Shown: positions 34,490 through 46,244 of the stretch, one piece after another
How positions within the stretch are numbered: the stretch's first letter is position 1
How the letters are laid out: each line of letters opens with the position of its first letter
Notes under the pieces: generated by a model
The model's input: the letters and a program-made list of their open reading frames with translations, nothing else
Told to the model about the DNA's origin: nothing
Databases searched by the model: none
Position numbers and translations under genes: made by a program
Assembly (NCBI GenBank): GCA_024803745.1
Contig: JANJXV010000013.1
Span: forward strand, 434,001-498,000
Length of the DNA: 64,000 nt
Reading direction: 5' to 3'
Source of the DNA: Megascapheus bottae
Taxonomy: Eukaryota > Chordata > Mammalia > Rodentia > Geomyidae

Positions 34490-34698
34490 ATCTTTTTTTT
34501 TTTTTTTTGCCAATCCTGGGCTTGAGCTCAGGGCCTGAGCACTGTCCTTGGACTTTCTCAAGGCTAGAACTCTACCACTTGAGCCTCACCACTTCCGGCT
34601 TTTTTTTTTCTATATATGTGGTACCAAGGAATCAAACCCGGGTCTTCATGCATGCTAGGCAAGCACTTTAACCACTAGGCCAAACTCCTGGGCTCTGC
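34490..34698 (-). repeat. IDL-Geo SINE
   Basis: T tract, GCCAATCCTGGGCTTGAGC, ending GCCAAACTCCTGGGCTC. Confidence 0.92.
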
Positions 34699-35142
34699 CA
34701 TCATCATCTTATATGAGAGGAATGATGACATCAGCTCTGTGGTATTCTTTCCAAAATGTACAGCCCTCATTCTTGTGGCTCTCAAAATGACGAAAGATTA
34801 AATATAAGGAAACACAAAACTTAAAAGAAAATCTGAGTTTTCCTAGATCAGAAGAAACTGTATAAACTAAATGTGCTATTTCACATGAAATTAAGTTTAG
34901 AAACAGAAGACAATAACAGAAAATTCTATGAAAGCCAAGTCAAGTACAGGTTTAGTTAACAGTTTGGTGCCAAAGTCAGCCTCCTGGTTCAGGTAAGCTC
35001 ATCAAAGTAAGATATAAATATTACAACTGGAAAATGCCATGAGTGCTTGCTATAGGTTGAATTATTTTCTCCCCAGAAACAGTGCTCATTATAATGGTCA
35101 AACACATATTATAATGATCATAAAATTGTCTCAGTAGAGAAT
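34699..35142. other. No recognised feature
   Basis: AT-rich non-coding DNA. Confidence 0.5.
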
Positions 35143-35159
35143 GAAGAACTCATTTTTTA

Positions 35160-35395
35160 TGGTGGGTTATGGGGCTTGCACTCTGGGTCTGGGTGTTGTT
35201 CCTGAGCTCTTCAGCTCTAGGCTACTGCACTACCACTGGAGCCACAGCCTCATTTCCCATTTTCTAGTGATAAACTGGAGATTAAAAGTCTCAGGTTCTT
35301 TAGTGCCTGGGCTGGCTTTGAACCTTGAGCCTCAGATCTCAGCCTCCTAAGTAGCTGGGGTTACAGGTGGTTACAGGGTTACCACCGTGCCTGGT
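35160..35395 (-). repeat. B1-like/Geo SINE with 17-bp TSD
   Basis: GAAGAACTCATTTTTTA at 35143-35159 and 35396-35412, still identical, so a fairly recent insertion. It contains a small internal duplication, GGTTACAGG twice. Confidence 0.92.
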
Positions 35396-35412
35396 GAAGA
35401 ACTCATTTTTTA

Positions 35413-35855
35413 ATAAGCTAGGGTGCATGAACCCACAATCAAGCCATCTTTTAGACTGCAAGATTGTACACCTAATAAGAGGGTAGCAATGGCCCCACCT
35501 TGACACAAAAGTCATTTCTTATTCACTGGTCCTGAACCTTGCACACTCAGAAAGACATGTCTGGTTTATGCCTATGAACACTCATTATTAGCTATGGTAA
35601 AAAGTTTGGGTAGTGGCTAGATGCTATGACATCTTCTGGTGTTGAGATTTTCTTTAAAAGGTCTCAGACATGTTCTTGGCATAGGTCACTAATACTGTGC
35701 CATTGTTCTTCTATACTCAGGGCCTACTGAGACTTGTCACCTGTTAGACTCAATATGAAATCCAAATCCATCAGCCTTCTCTGTTTCTACTACATTCTAC
35801 TTGTCCTTCATCTTCATTTTGATAGCATAAGAAAAGGGAGTATTTAAGAACTGCT
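35413..35855. other. No recognised feature
   Basis: Unique-looking non-coding sequence. Confidence 0.5.
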
Positions 35856-35856
35856 T

Positions 35857-36054
35857 TTGGCCGGAACTGTGCCCTAATAGTCGAATGCTTGCCTACCTAG
35901 GTTTGAAGCCGTAGACTGGATTCCTTGGTACTATATACACAGAAAAAGCTGGAAGTGGTGCTGTGGCTCAAGAGGTAGGGCTCTAGCCTTAAGAAAGCCC
36001 AAGTACAGTGCCCCGGTCCTGAGTTCAAGCTCCACAACTGGCAAAAAAAAAAGG
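35857..36054 (+). repeat. IDL-Geo SINE
   Basis: TTGGCCGGAACTGTGCCCTA to an A10 tail. Confidence 0.87.
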
Positions 36055-36374
36055 AACTAGTTCCATCTGTTCTCACCTTAGCCAGCAACAAGCCAGGAAA
36101 GGAAGAAACAAATGTGGCTCCTTTAAGTGTTCAGTTCTCCCCACTAAAATGATCCCATGCCAAGGAAAGACTCCTATTAGGCCCTGAATAGTCCAATGGG
36201 GATCTGAGAGGTCCTGTCTAACAGCACAATAGGCTAAATTCATGGAAGAAAAAAGACGAAAAGACCTTTGCTGGAAAATCACTTTTATGCTCTGTATAAC
36301 ATTACTAAAAACACAGAAACGTAAGCAGGGAGCAACACTAATGAAAGGTAAAGAAATTAACTTGGTTCAGCACA

Positions 36375-37455
36375 GATAAAAGCATAGATACTAAGGTAGA
36401 AAGACAGCCAATCAACTGGGAAAAGATATTTACCAATGATACATCAGACAAATGCTTAATATCCAGTATCTACAGGGAACTAAAGAAACTAATTCCCCCT
36501 AAACCCAACAAACCAATCATTAAATGGGCAGGGAACTAAAGAGAGACTTATCAAAAGAGGAGGTTAAAATGGCAGAAAAGCATATGAGAAAATCCTTATC
36601 ATCCATGGTTATAAAGGAAATGCAAATAAAAACAACCCTAAGATACCTCATTGCCCCAATTAGAATGGCCAATATTCTGAACTCAGACAATGACAGATGC
36701 TGGCGGGGTTGTGGAGAAAAAGAAACCCTATTGCACTGCTGGTGGGAATGTAAACTAGTTCAGCCACTCTGGAAAGCAGTGTGGAGGTTTCTTAAAGAAC
36801 TAAAAATAGACCTACCCTACGATCCCACCATACCACTCCTGGGTATCGATCCTGAACATCATAACCCAGGATATGATAAGGACACCTGTTCAGCTATGTA
36901 GCTATGTTCATCTCTGCACTATTCACAATAGCCAAGCGATGAAAATAACCCAAATGCCCTACTGCAGATGAATGGATACAAAAACGTGATATATATATAT
37001 ATATATATATATGCACGCACAATGGAATTCTACATAGCCAATAGACAAGATAATAGCATTTGTGGAGAAGTGAATGATTCTAGAGCAAATCATGTTGAGT
37101 GAGATAGGTCAAGACCAAAGGAACAAAAGGTGCATGGTATCCTTAATACGTGGATATTAGATCCAAACAGTCCAACGGTGATGACTCAATATTTGGGTAC
37201 CCAATGTTATGGACATGGTTTTGGAGACATAAACACAACTACAAAGACATAAAAGTTATGACTCTATAGACATGTTTTACTACATAGATTAATATGTATC
37301 TATGACAAATAAACCCTCAGCCTAATTTTCATTATATTCTAAAATCTAAGTGCCAGTGATTATATATAGAGATTCCCTTCTTGAATACTTGTTTGTTAAA
37401 CATGACATTTGAAATATGATGTAAAAATCAATGTTAATAAATTCTTTAATAGAAA
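36375..37455 (+). mobile_element. L1, 5' truncated, with ORF2 C-terminus and 3' UTR
   Basis: Covers the end of ORF2 including the Cys-rich CWRGCG..LLHCWWEC segment (36695-36760), then the 3' UTR and the AATAAATTCTTTAATAG end. It supplies the segment that is missing from the large L1 at 25815. Confidence 0.88.
36989..37012 (+). repeat. (AT)n microsatellite
   Basis: About 12 AT units within the L1 3' UTR. Confidence 0.9.
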
Positions 37456-37469
37456 AGAAACTTCAAAGA

Positions 37470-38212
37470 GATTTAGGAAAAAAAATAGAGTAAGAGTTTG
37501 ATTTTTCCCAGACAAGGGTCTAATACCCCAAAATATACCTAAAGATCAAAAATTAAACCAGCAAAGAGGACCAATGCAATTAACAAATAGGCTAATGACT
37601 TAAGAGATACTTCTCAAAATAAGTAAACATTGCCAGGGCCAGAAGTTTGGCCTAATGGTAAAGTGCTTGCCTAGCATTCACAAAGACCAGGATTTGATTC
37701 CTTGGTATAACATACATAGAAAAAGCCAGAAATGGTGTTGTGGCTCAAGTGGTGGAGCTCTAGCCAAGTGTGGCTCAAGTGGTAGAGCTCTGTCCAAGGA
37801 CAGAGCACAGGCCCAGAGCTCAAGCACTGGGACTGACAGGAAAAAAAAAAGTAAACATTGCCAATAAATATATGAAGAAATCTCAATCTTTCTGGCCATA
37901 AAGGAAATGCAAATCCAAATAACACTGTGATCCACCTCATTCCAGTTAAGGACAATTATCAAGAAAATTAATAATAACAAATACTGACAAAGATGTGGCC
38001 AAAAGGAACTCTATTGTTGATTGGAATGTAAGCTTATTCAATCACTCGGGAAAGCACTAGGGAGGTTCCTTAAAATAACTAAGCATTGAACAATCCATGA
38101 CACAGTAATTCTGCTGCTTTGCATTTATTCAACAGAGCATATAAAAGGATACACTAAAGCTACCAGCACAACTATGCTTATTGTAGGCCATGAAGCAGAC
38201 ATGTAGGGAAAA
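37470..38212 (+). repeat. Older L1 fragment split by a SINE
   Basis: Diverged late ORF2 (37470-37635 and 37849-38212) without the intact reading frame. Confidence 0.75.
37636..37848 (+). repeat. IDL-Geo SINE with duplicated Geo start and TSD
   Basis: The segment TGTGGCTCAAGTGGT.GAGCTCT occurs twice in tandem. The flanks AAGTAAACATTGCCA repeat on both sides. Confidence 0.88.
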
Positions 38213-38344
38213 AAAAATGAGTGGGGCAAACAGCCTCTCTTTTCCACACAAAGTAGCTTTGGAGGGTCAAAGTGTCTACAGGGGGTTTACTGTATTTTCA
38301 GCCTTTAAGATCAAGAAATAAAACAAACAAAAAAGCTATGTTTT

Positions 38345-40066
38345 GCAAAACAAAATATTCTTCCAGCAGTTAATAAAAGACCCCATATAGCAAAAACACG
38401 TCTTAGCACAAAGAACAGTGCAGGAGGAATTTCAATACCAAACTTTAGGCTCTATTACAGAGCAATAATAATCAAAACAGCTTGGTACTGACACAAGAAC
38501 AGGCCTGAAGACCAATGGAATAGAACTGAGGACCCAGATATTAAACCACAGACCTATGGCCACCTAATCTTTGACAAGGGAGCCAAAAAAATAGAATGGA
38601 AGAAAGAAAGCCTCCAACAAGTGGTGCTGGCAGAACTGGTTAAGCACCTGCAGAAAACTAAAGTTGGATCCTTCTTTGTCACCCTGCACTAGGATTAACT
38701 CCAACTGGATCAAAGACCTGGAGGTAAAAGCTGACACACTGAAAACTACAAGAAGGAATAGGAGATACACTAGGCCTCCTTGGCACAGGTCAAAACTTTC
38801 TTAATAAGGACCAAAAATCACAACAAATCAGAGAAAGGCTGAATAAGTGAGACTGCATTAAACTTCAGAGCTTTTGTATGGCAAAGGACATAGCTAGTAA
38901 ATTAATTAGGAAGCCTACAGAGTGGGAGAAGATCTTCACCAATCAAACAACGGACAAAGGCCTCATATCTAAAATATATGAACAACTCAAAAAATTGAAT
39001 CATTCCAAAACTAATCTCCAAGTAACAATCATCCCATTAAAAAATGGGCCAAAGACTTAAAGAGAGTCTTCTCTGAAGAAAAAACAAAAAATGGCCTATA
39101 GACACATGAAGAAATGCTCGACATCTCTGACCATAAAAGAAATGCAAATCAAAACAACTCTAAGATTCCACCTCACTCCAGTTAGAATGTCCAGGATCAA
39201 GAAAACTAATAACAACAGATGCTGGAGGGGATGTGGCCAGGAGGGATCACTACTACACTGCTGGTGGAAGTACAAACTCATTCAACCACTATGGAAAGCA
39301 GTATGGCAGTTCCTCAAAAGACTAAACATATGACCCAGCAATTCCACTACTTGGCATTTACCCAACCATCCAGAAACAAGGACATACTAAATCCACTAGC
39401 ACAACGATGTTCATTGCAGCACTATTTACCATACCAAAGATATGGAACCAACCTAGATGTCCCTCAGTTGATGAGTGGATCAACAAGATGTGGTATTTGT
39501 ACACAATGGAATTTTATGCTGCTGTCAGAAAGAACGACATCCATTTGTTAGGAAATGGAAAGACTTAGAAAAGATCATATTAAGTGAAGTAAGCCAGACT
39601 CAAAGGAAAATAGGCTCGATGGTTTCCTTCATTTGTCATAATCAGTAGAAACGTTGGGCTCTCATAGCAAAGATTTGCAATAGAGCAAAACCTAGGTACA
39701 TAAGGTCATACAGTATGACACTAAATGAAAGGATCTCTAGGATATAGAAACAAAAGCCATATAATGAGTGATTGTTGTCCTTAATGTACTATGTTATCTC
39801 TCATCTCTTTTGCTGTCCCTTGGTTATCTTATATTGTTACAGTATCTCACTCTGTTATCTTGATATACTGGATATATTTGTATTTGGTTATTTGAAATTG
39901 GATAGGGAAGGGGGGAAAACAAGATGAGGGATGGGCGTGGTGGGGAGGGAAATGGGGACCAAGATATGAGAAAGGGTATCAATGTGTGTGAATTAATGCA
40001 CCTTCTATCTGGTGAATATAATGTAACCCTTGTATTAATTACAATAAAAATATATGAAAAAATAAA
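38345..40066 (+). mobile_element. L1, 5' truncated, second 3' UTR type
   Basis: Carries late ORF2 in broken frames (TTGACAAGGGAGCCAAAAAA, the CWRGCG segment at 39220-39240). The 3' UTR ends TGCACCTTCTATCTGGTG...ATTACAATAAAAATATATG. This tail differs from that of the L1s at 25815 and 36375. Confidence 0.88.
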
Positions 40067-40153
40067 AATAAATAAAAGAATGAAAATGCTGTTTGTGAGG
40101 GAGTAGTAGATAGACTTGTGGGATTTCTGATAGCCTCAAAGTTCATTACCCTT

Positions 40154-40215
40154 CCTTTATGTTTATGGAGTTTTGCAATGTACACCTTTATGTTTATGGA
40201 GTTTTGCAATGTACA
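40154..40215 (+). repeat. 31-bp exact tandem duplication
   Basis: Two identical copies, 40154-40184 and 40185-40215, beginning CCTTTATGTTTATGGAG. Confidence 0.95.
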
Positions 40216-40229
40216 GTGGAAATCAGCTA

Positions 40230-40468
40230 CACTTTTTTTTTTCCTCCTCGGTCGTGGGACTTGAACTCTGGGCCTGGACATTGTGCCTGAACTTTTCAGC
40301 TGATGGCTATCACTCTACCCCTTGAGCCACAGTGCCACTTCCAGTTTTCTGGTGTTTAATTAGTTAAGAGTCTCAGTTTTTAGTGCCTGTCCTGGCTTTG
40401 AACCTCCATCCTAAGATCTCAACCTCCTGAGTAGCTAGGATTACAGGTGTGAGCCACCACACCTGGCT
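40230..40468 (-). repeat. B1-like/Geo SINE with TSD
   Basis: CAGCTACACTT flanks both sides (near 40225 and 40469). Confidence 0.9.
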
Positions 40469-40813
40469 CAGCTACACTTTAAGTGAGATGAGCCCATGTT
40501 CTCCAGATTCTCAGTGGCACCAGAAAGATAGGATCCTGAGGCTGAGTTAATGATTCTGAATTTGTTAAGTATAGAGACATAACCTCAATGCCTTTCCCTC
40601 TCCTTTTTGGCCTGTCAGCTATGCATGTCTAGAATTCAACTTGCCATCTGTTCAGAATAAATGCTGTCTGTGTCATGCCTCAATGTACAGTGGTTTGTCC
40701 ATTCTGGGTCTGATGGCTATCTCCTGAAATAAGGAGTAGCAGGTTACAGCTACTTCCCACTACAATTTGTGCATCTCCTGCATTTCCTGAAAGCATTAAA
40801 TTAAAAGATCAAT

Positions 40814-41046
40814 TTAGCCAGGCGCACACCTGTAATCCTAGCTACTCAGGAGGCTGAGATCTGAGGACCATGATTCAAAGCCAGCCCTGGCACTAAAGAC
40901 CGTGAGACTCTTATTTCCTATTAGCCTCTAGAATACTAGAACTGACACTGTGGCTCAAGGGATAGGGTGGTAGTCTTGAGCTTAAGAACTCAGGGGCAAC
41001 GCCCAGCCCCAGAGTGCAAGCCCCATGACAGACAAAAAAAAAATCA
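40814..41046 (+). repeat. B1-like/Geo SINE
   Basis: TTTAGCCAGGCGCACACCTG, flanked by AAAATCAATTTA on the right and AGATCAATTTA on the left, a probable target duplication. Confidence 0.9.
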
Positions 41047-41361
41047 ATTTAAGCCTTTAATCTTCCACTTGAAATTAGCCCATGTTAAAAAAGACTCCAT
41101 TACTAAATAAACAATTATATTTTTTAAAAATGAGAGGGAGGTCAACTAAAGTGGCAAAGTATCCTAGTAATAATCAAGTCAAGCAAGAGCAAGGCCCTGA
41201 GTTGAAATTCTGGCACCAGAAACAAAAGTTTAACCTCCACAAAGAATTGAAACATCAAAGTGAAAAGGTCACTACAGAAGTAGGAAAACACTTTAAAAGA
41301 GCACATACCATGGAGTTGATATACATAACAGACTGAAGAATCTCAAAAGTAAAGCAACAAG

Positions 41362-41553
41362 TGGCCAGGAGTTTGGCCTAGTGGTAGAGTGCTTACCTAG
41401 CATGCACAAAGACCCGGTTTGATTCCTCAGTACCACATACATAGAAAAAAGCCAGAAGTGGTGCTGTGGCTCAAGAGGTAGAGCTCTAGCCTTGAGAAAT
41501 CCAAGGATAGCGCTCATGCCCTAAATTCAAGCCCCAGGACTGTCAAAAAAAAT
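41362..41553 (+). repeat. IDL-Geo SINE
   Basis: GTGGCCAGGAGTTTGGCCTA to GGACTGTCAAAAAAAAT. Confidence 0.9.
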
Positions 41554-41786
41554 AGTAAATTAACAAGATTAAAACAAAAGCAATGCATCTGAGCAGAATT
41601 TAAGTAGTCTGTAAGGACTTGGATGTCAACACTTCAGTTTGTGAATACAAACAATCTTGATCATTGTCATCCTTTTCATTATTCTCTCCCATCTCTGCCA
41701 AACCAACCCATCTCCTTAACTTACCTGCTCCATTTTCAAATATGTATCTTGAATGTTATGACTGCATTAACCCGTATTTCCTCTTT

Positions 41787-41980
41787 TTTAGTTTTTGCCA
41801 GTCCTGGAGCTTGAACTCCGGGCCTGAGCACTGTTGTTGGACTTTATCAAGGCTAGAGCTCTACCACTTGAGCCACAGCACCATTTCCAGCTTTTTCTAT
41901 GTATGTGGTATCGAGGAATCGAACCTGGGTCTTTCTGCATGCTAGGCAAGCCCTACTACTGGGCCAAACTCCTGGCCCCA
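41787..41980 (-). repeat. IDL-Geo SINE
   Basis: Flanked by TATTTCCTCTTT on both sides (near 41773 and 41981), a target duplication. Confidence 0.9.
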
Positions 41981-42156
41981 TATTTCCTCTTTCTATTCAT
42001 CTGCTACCCTTAACCTTGGCCTTCCCCTTCCACTGACAACACATACTTCAACTTCCTGGTTTTCATTTTGTTAAACTATAAGTTGTTCAATGGAGCTATA
42101 CAAAGGGAAATTATCCCTTGTATAATTCATACTTTAGTGAAACAAAAAATTTATTT

Positions 42157-42392
42157 TGCCGGGCACAGTGGCTCATGCCCGTAATCCTACCTACTCAGGA
42201 GGCTGAGATCTGAGGATCAAGTTTCAAAGCCAGCCCAGGCACTAAAGAGCCTGAGACTCTTGCCTCCAATTTATCACTAGAAAATGGGAAGTGGGGTTGT
42301 GGCTCCAGAGGTAGGGTGGTAGCCTTGAGCTTAAGAGCTTAGGAACAACACCCAGGCCCCAAGACCTCCACCCCCCCACACACACACAAAGT
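42157..42392 (+). repeat. B1-like/Geo SINE
   Basis: GCCGGGCACAGTGGCTCATG; the tail is C-rich with CACACACA. Confidence 0.88.
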
Positions 42393-42591
42393 TAAAAGCT
42401 AATACCAAAAATAGCAAATTATAACAAAATATTTCCAATCTCATATTCCCACTTCCTGCTTTACAATGGATTCAGAAGTAGCAAAAAGACTATTTAGGAC
42501 TGCATTGGGAATGAACAGCTGCAGAATTGACATTGTTTTAGAGAGGAAAAAAAAATCACAAAACATCTTGTTTTCATAGACAAGAAGTCCA

Positions 42592-42718
42592 GAGCCGGGT
42601 GTGGTGCCACACACCGGTAATCCTAGCTTTTCAGGAGGCTGAGATCCTAGCCTTGGGCTGAAGATCTCAGGAACAAAGGCCAGCAGAGAGTTCAAGTCCC
42701 ACAACCGACAAAAAAAAA
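42592..42718 (+). repeat. B1-like/Geo SINE, large internal deletion
   Basis: GCTGAGATCCTAGCCTTGGG joins the B1-like part straight to the Geo part. Confidence 0.87.
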
Positions 42719-42979
42719 GCCCAGAATTTGCCAAGGTGATTTGAATAGGGTCTCCTGGTGCTAAAGGGCTAACTATTCCCATTCTCATTAATGGATTTGG
42801 CCAATAACAATTGCTATCATCCATGTGATCACTTGTAGTTTTCCATACAAATATGCAGCAACTCTACTGCTACGCATCTCAAACACTGACCCACAAAGTG
42901 GGTTCACAGTATTATTAAAAAGCTCTGGGAAAAGCACATGGAAACAAAAATTGATCCTGCCCAATGGGACATTCATTAC

Positions 42980-43260
42980 CTAAGGACGCATTTTTCTATA
43001 CCCTTCCAAGACGCTTCTTCTAGAACAACCTTCCGGTGTCATCCTCTGCCTCCACTGTAGCCAATCCTTTATCTCCTCCCCTCTCCTTTGTCTCCTCCCC
43101 TCCCCACCCACATCCAGAAAGGGGAGGAGAAGGGAGAGGCTGAGAAAGCTTTGCTAGTCAGCTGTTCTGGTTAGCTTCTAAAAAGGTATCAATCTCAGGT
43201 GAATTTCAAGTCCAAAAGATCACCTGGTAGCTTATCTGCAGAGTAGTGACAACGGAGGGC
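42980..43260. other. C/T- then G/A-rich segment with inverted repeat
   Basis: Contains GTAGCCAATCC, a CTCCTCCCC-rich run (about 43070-43105) and a matching GGGGAGGAGAAGGGAGAGG run (about 43120-43140). Could be an old promoter or LTR remnant; no gene follows. Confidence 0.4.
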
Positions 43261-43489
43261 TGGGCTTCAAAAACAAGGAGTTTCAATTCAAGGGTAGGAA
43301 GTCTGAATTTCAAACAAATCCTGAGACATCAAACAGGGCTTGTCCTTTGACCATAAAAAAGTTCAGGGAAGATTCTACTGCTAGGTTTCACATGAATGAG
43401 CAAATTGTTAAAGGTCTACAAGAAACCCTGATTGTAGATAACAATCCAGGGTAGGGATTTGTTTCGGAAGCTTATTAAGATTAAACTGG

Positions 43490-43568
43490 GGTAGCCATGA
43501 GTTTGGCCTAGTGGTAGAGTGCTTGTTTAGTAACCATGAAAACCTGGGTTCAATTTCTCTGTACTACA
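43490..43568 (+). repeat. IDL monomer alone
   Basis: GGGGTAGCCATGAGTTTGGC to TCTCTGTACTACA; the Geo half is absent. Confidence 0.8.
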
Positions 43569-43857
43569 GACAAATGATTAGGGATGAACCTTACTGCTAG
43601 GATTCCTTAATTATATGTTTGAGAAGCTGAGACGTCAAACATACCAAAATTATTTCTCTGTTCATAATTAGAAATCATATGCCTTCCTTTCTTGGTCAAT
43701 AAGCATTCAGATATTCCAGGGAGTCCAGGACAATTGGAAAAACACACATGTGAATTTTCCAGGGGCTTTCATTCAGCCAGTCATTGAAAGGATTTGCAAA
43801 CTGTGTAACCTTCTACTCTTTGCCTTCACAAAATAAAACTAATCAAGAAGTAAAGAT

Positions 43858-44075
43858 GGGGCTGGGAATTTGGTCTAGTGGTAAGAGTGCTTGTCTAGCA
43901 TGCATAAAGATCCGGGTTTGATTCCTCAGTACCACATACATATAAAAAAGCTGGCAGTGATTCTGTGGCTCAAGTGGTAGATAGAGTTCTAGCCTTGAGA
44001 AAGCCCAAGGACAGTGCTCAGGCCCTGAGCTCAAGCCCCATGGCTGACAAAAATAATTAATTAATTAATTAATTA
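43858..44075 (+). repeat. IDL-Geo SINE with (AATT)n tail
   Basis: GGGGCTGGGAATTTGGTCTA to ATGGCTGACAAAAAT, then AATT units. The TAGTGGTAAGAGTGC spacing has one extra base. Confidence 0.9.
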
Positions 44076-44644
44076 AAAAGTAAAGATGATATCTGTACCC
44101 AGACTTTACCACCATCTGCAACAGACAGCAGATGCACTGAACATATGTAGATGAAAAGAATAAGATAATGTGGCAGATGACCATATAGAATAATATCCAA
44201 AATAATAAAATGTGTTATTTGTAAACTCATTTATAAATGATAAATTCACGTATTGACCCAAACAAGCTATGGACAGAAGCCCTGTATCACATTATTTTCA
44301 TTCTTATGTGGAAGATAAGCATTAACTCTCCAGGAACGGTGACAAACATCTTTAATCCCAGCTACATGGAGATGGATATACAAGAATCTAGTCTTAGCCA
44401 GGAAAAAGTCCAAAACTAAATCTGAAGAAAAAAGTATATGTAAAACCAAAGAAGCTTTGAACCATAACTCAATTGGATGACCTGAACTCAATCCATGTTT
44501 CCTAAATGGACTAATAAGGAATAAACAAATATAGGCAAACAAAATGTTTATCTCTGAGAAGGGAAAATCAGAGTACATATTATCTGAGCCTGGGAAACAG
44601 CTTGATTGTTATATACAAATATATCATTATAAAAGTATATTTGC
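44076..44644. other. No recognised feature
   Basis: Non-coding. A worn SINE may lie near 44325-44410. Confidence 0.45.
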
Positions 44645-44645
44645 T

Positions 44646-44862
44646 TAGCCAGGCTGGTGGCCCACAACTGTAATCCTAGCTACTCAAGAGGCTGAGATCT
44701 GAGGATCAAGGTTCAAAGCCAATCTGGGCACAAAAGGACCTAAGACTCTTATCTCCAATTAACCTCTAGAAAACTGGAAGGTGGCCTTGAGATGAAGAGC
44801 TTAGGGATTGCATGCCCAGGCCAAGTTCAAGTCCCATGACCCCCTCTCCCGCCACACACAAA
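44646..44862 (+). repeat. B1-like/Geo SINE
   Basis: AGCCAGGCTGGTGGCCCACA to CCCGCCACACACAAAAAG. Confidence 0.87.
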
Positions 44863-44877
44863 AAGTATATTCTCAAA

Positions 44878-45070
44878 GCTGGGAGTGTAGGCTTGTAGTA
44901 GAGTGCTAGCCTAGCATGCACGAAGTCCTGGGTTCCATTCCTTGGTACCACATATACAGAAAAGGCCAGAAATGGCACTGTGGTTCAAATGGTAAAGCAC
45001 TGGCCTTAAGCAGAAAGTGTCCAAGGATAGTGGCCAGGCCTTGAGTTCAAGCCCAAAGACTGGCAAAAAA
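44878..45070 (+). repeat. IDL-Geo SINE (copy 1 of a local duplication)
   Basis: AGCTGGGAGTGTAGGCTTGT to AGACTGGCAAAAAAAGG. Confidence 0.88.
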
Positions 45071-45239
45071 AGGGTTATTCTCATATATTATATACCCAAA
45101 GAGTAACAAGAAATGACTATGTAATTCAAAGGGGTTAGAAGAAAGGATTTCAGATGTTCCCAGCAGGAAAGGTTAATTGAGGTGATGGAAGTGATTAATT
45201 TCCCTGACTGAATATTAAACATTATATAATATATACATA

Positions 45240-45495
45240 TGTCCCATGACCCCCTCTCCCACCACATACAAAAAGTATATTCTCAAAGCTGGGAGTGTGG
45301 CCTAGTGATAGAGTGCTTGCCTGGCATGCACAAAGCCCTGCGTTTGATTTCTTACTACCGCATAAACAGAAAAGGCTAGAATTGGTGCTTTGGCTCAAGG
45401 ATAGAATGTTAGCCTTAAGAAAGTTCAAAGAAAAAAAAAAAGAAAATTCAAAGAGAGTGCCCAGGCCCTTAGTGCAAGCTCCAGGACTGGCAAAA
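45240..45495 (+). repeat. IDL-Geo SINE (copy 2 of a local duplication)
   Basis: Starts with the same SINE-tail and spacer sequence as 44829-44890, then the dimer, whose right half is enlarged by an A-rich insertion near 45430. Confidence 0.85.
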
Positions 45496-45584
45496 ATACA
45501 TACATATATTCATACCCTCATATAACCAACATTTGTGTACATACATGTATACATAATTATATATGAATTAAAAACTGAAAATTG

Positions 45585-45832
45585 GCCAGGTGCAGTGTGG
45601 CTCACTCCTGTAATCCTAGCTACTCAGAAGGCTGAGATCTGAGGATCACAGATCAAAGCTAGCTCAGGCACTAAAGACTGAGAGACTCTTATCTCCATCT
45701 AGAACACAGGAAATGGGACTGTGGCTCCAGGGTAGGGTGGTAGCCTTGGGCTGAAGAGCTCAGAGACACTGCCCAGGTCCAGAGTTCAAGCCCTATAACT
45801 CCAAAACAACAACAACAACAAAACAAACAAGT
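45585..45832 (+). repeat. B1-like/Geo SINE
   Basis: GGCCAGGTGCAGTGTGGCTC to an AAC repeat tail. Confidence 0.9.
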
Positions 45833-45887
45833 AAACAAAACCTGAAAATTGCTGTTGACATGTACTTTATGTTGTATTTCTTTTCAC

Positions 45888-46030
45888 TTTTTTTTTGTCT
45901 GTCCTGAGCTTGAACTCAGGGCCTGAGCGTTGTCCTTGGGTTTTTCTCAAGGCTAGTGCTCTACCACTTAAGCCACAGAACCACTTCCAATTTTTTCGAG
46001 GAATCGAACCGGAGGCTTCATGCATGCTGT
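45888..46030 (-). repeat. IDL-Geo SINE, truncated
   Basis: TTTTGTCTGTCCTGAGCTTG to GGCTTCATGCATGCTG; its left-monomer end is missing. Confidence 0.85.
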
Positions 46031-46244
46031 TGTATTTCTGCGTGCTAACCAGGTACAGAATTTCCTTCTGATTGTTTCCTCAACAATACATTGAGATACT
46101 TTAGGTAACATTGACACATATTAGGTGTCATGAGAATTAAAGTAATTATTTTAAAGTATGCAGGAGCTAGAACATGTGCTACAGTTAGCACTGGCCTTAG
46201 GACCTGAAGGTGTGGAGGGAGGATTGCAATCATTTCTATTGTAT

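Noticed and set aside
38564..39551. Several small genes
   Set aside because: Broken frames of one L1 ORF2, including the Cys-rich C-terminus.
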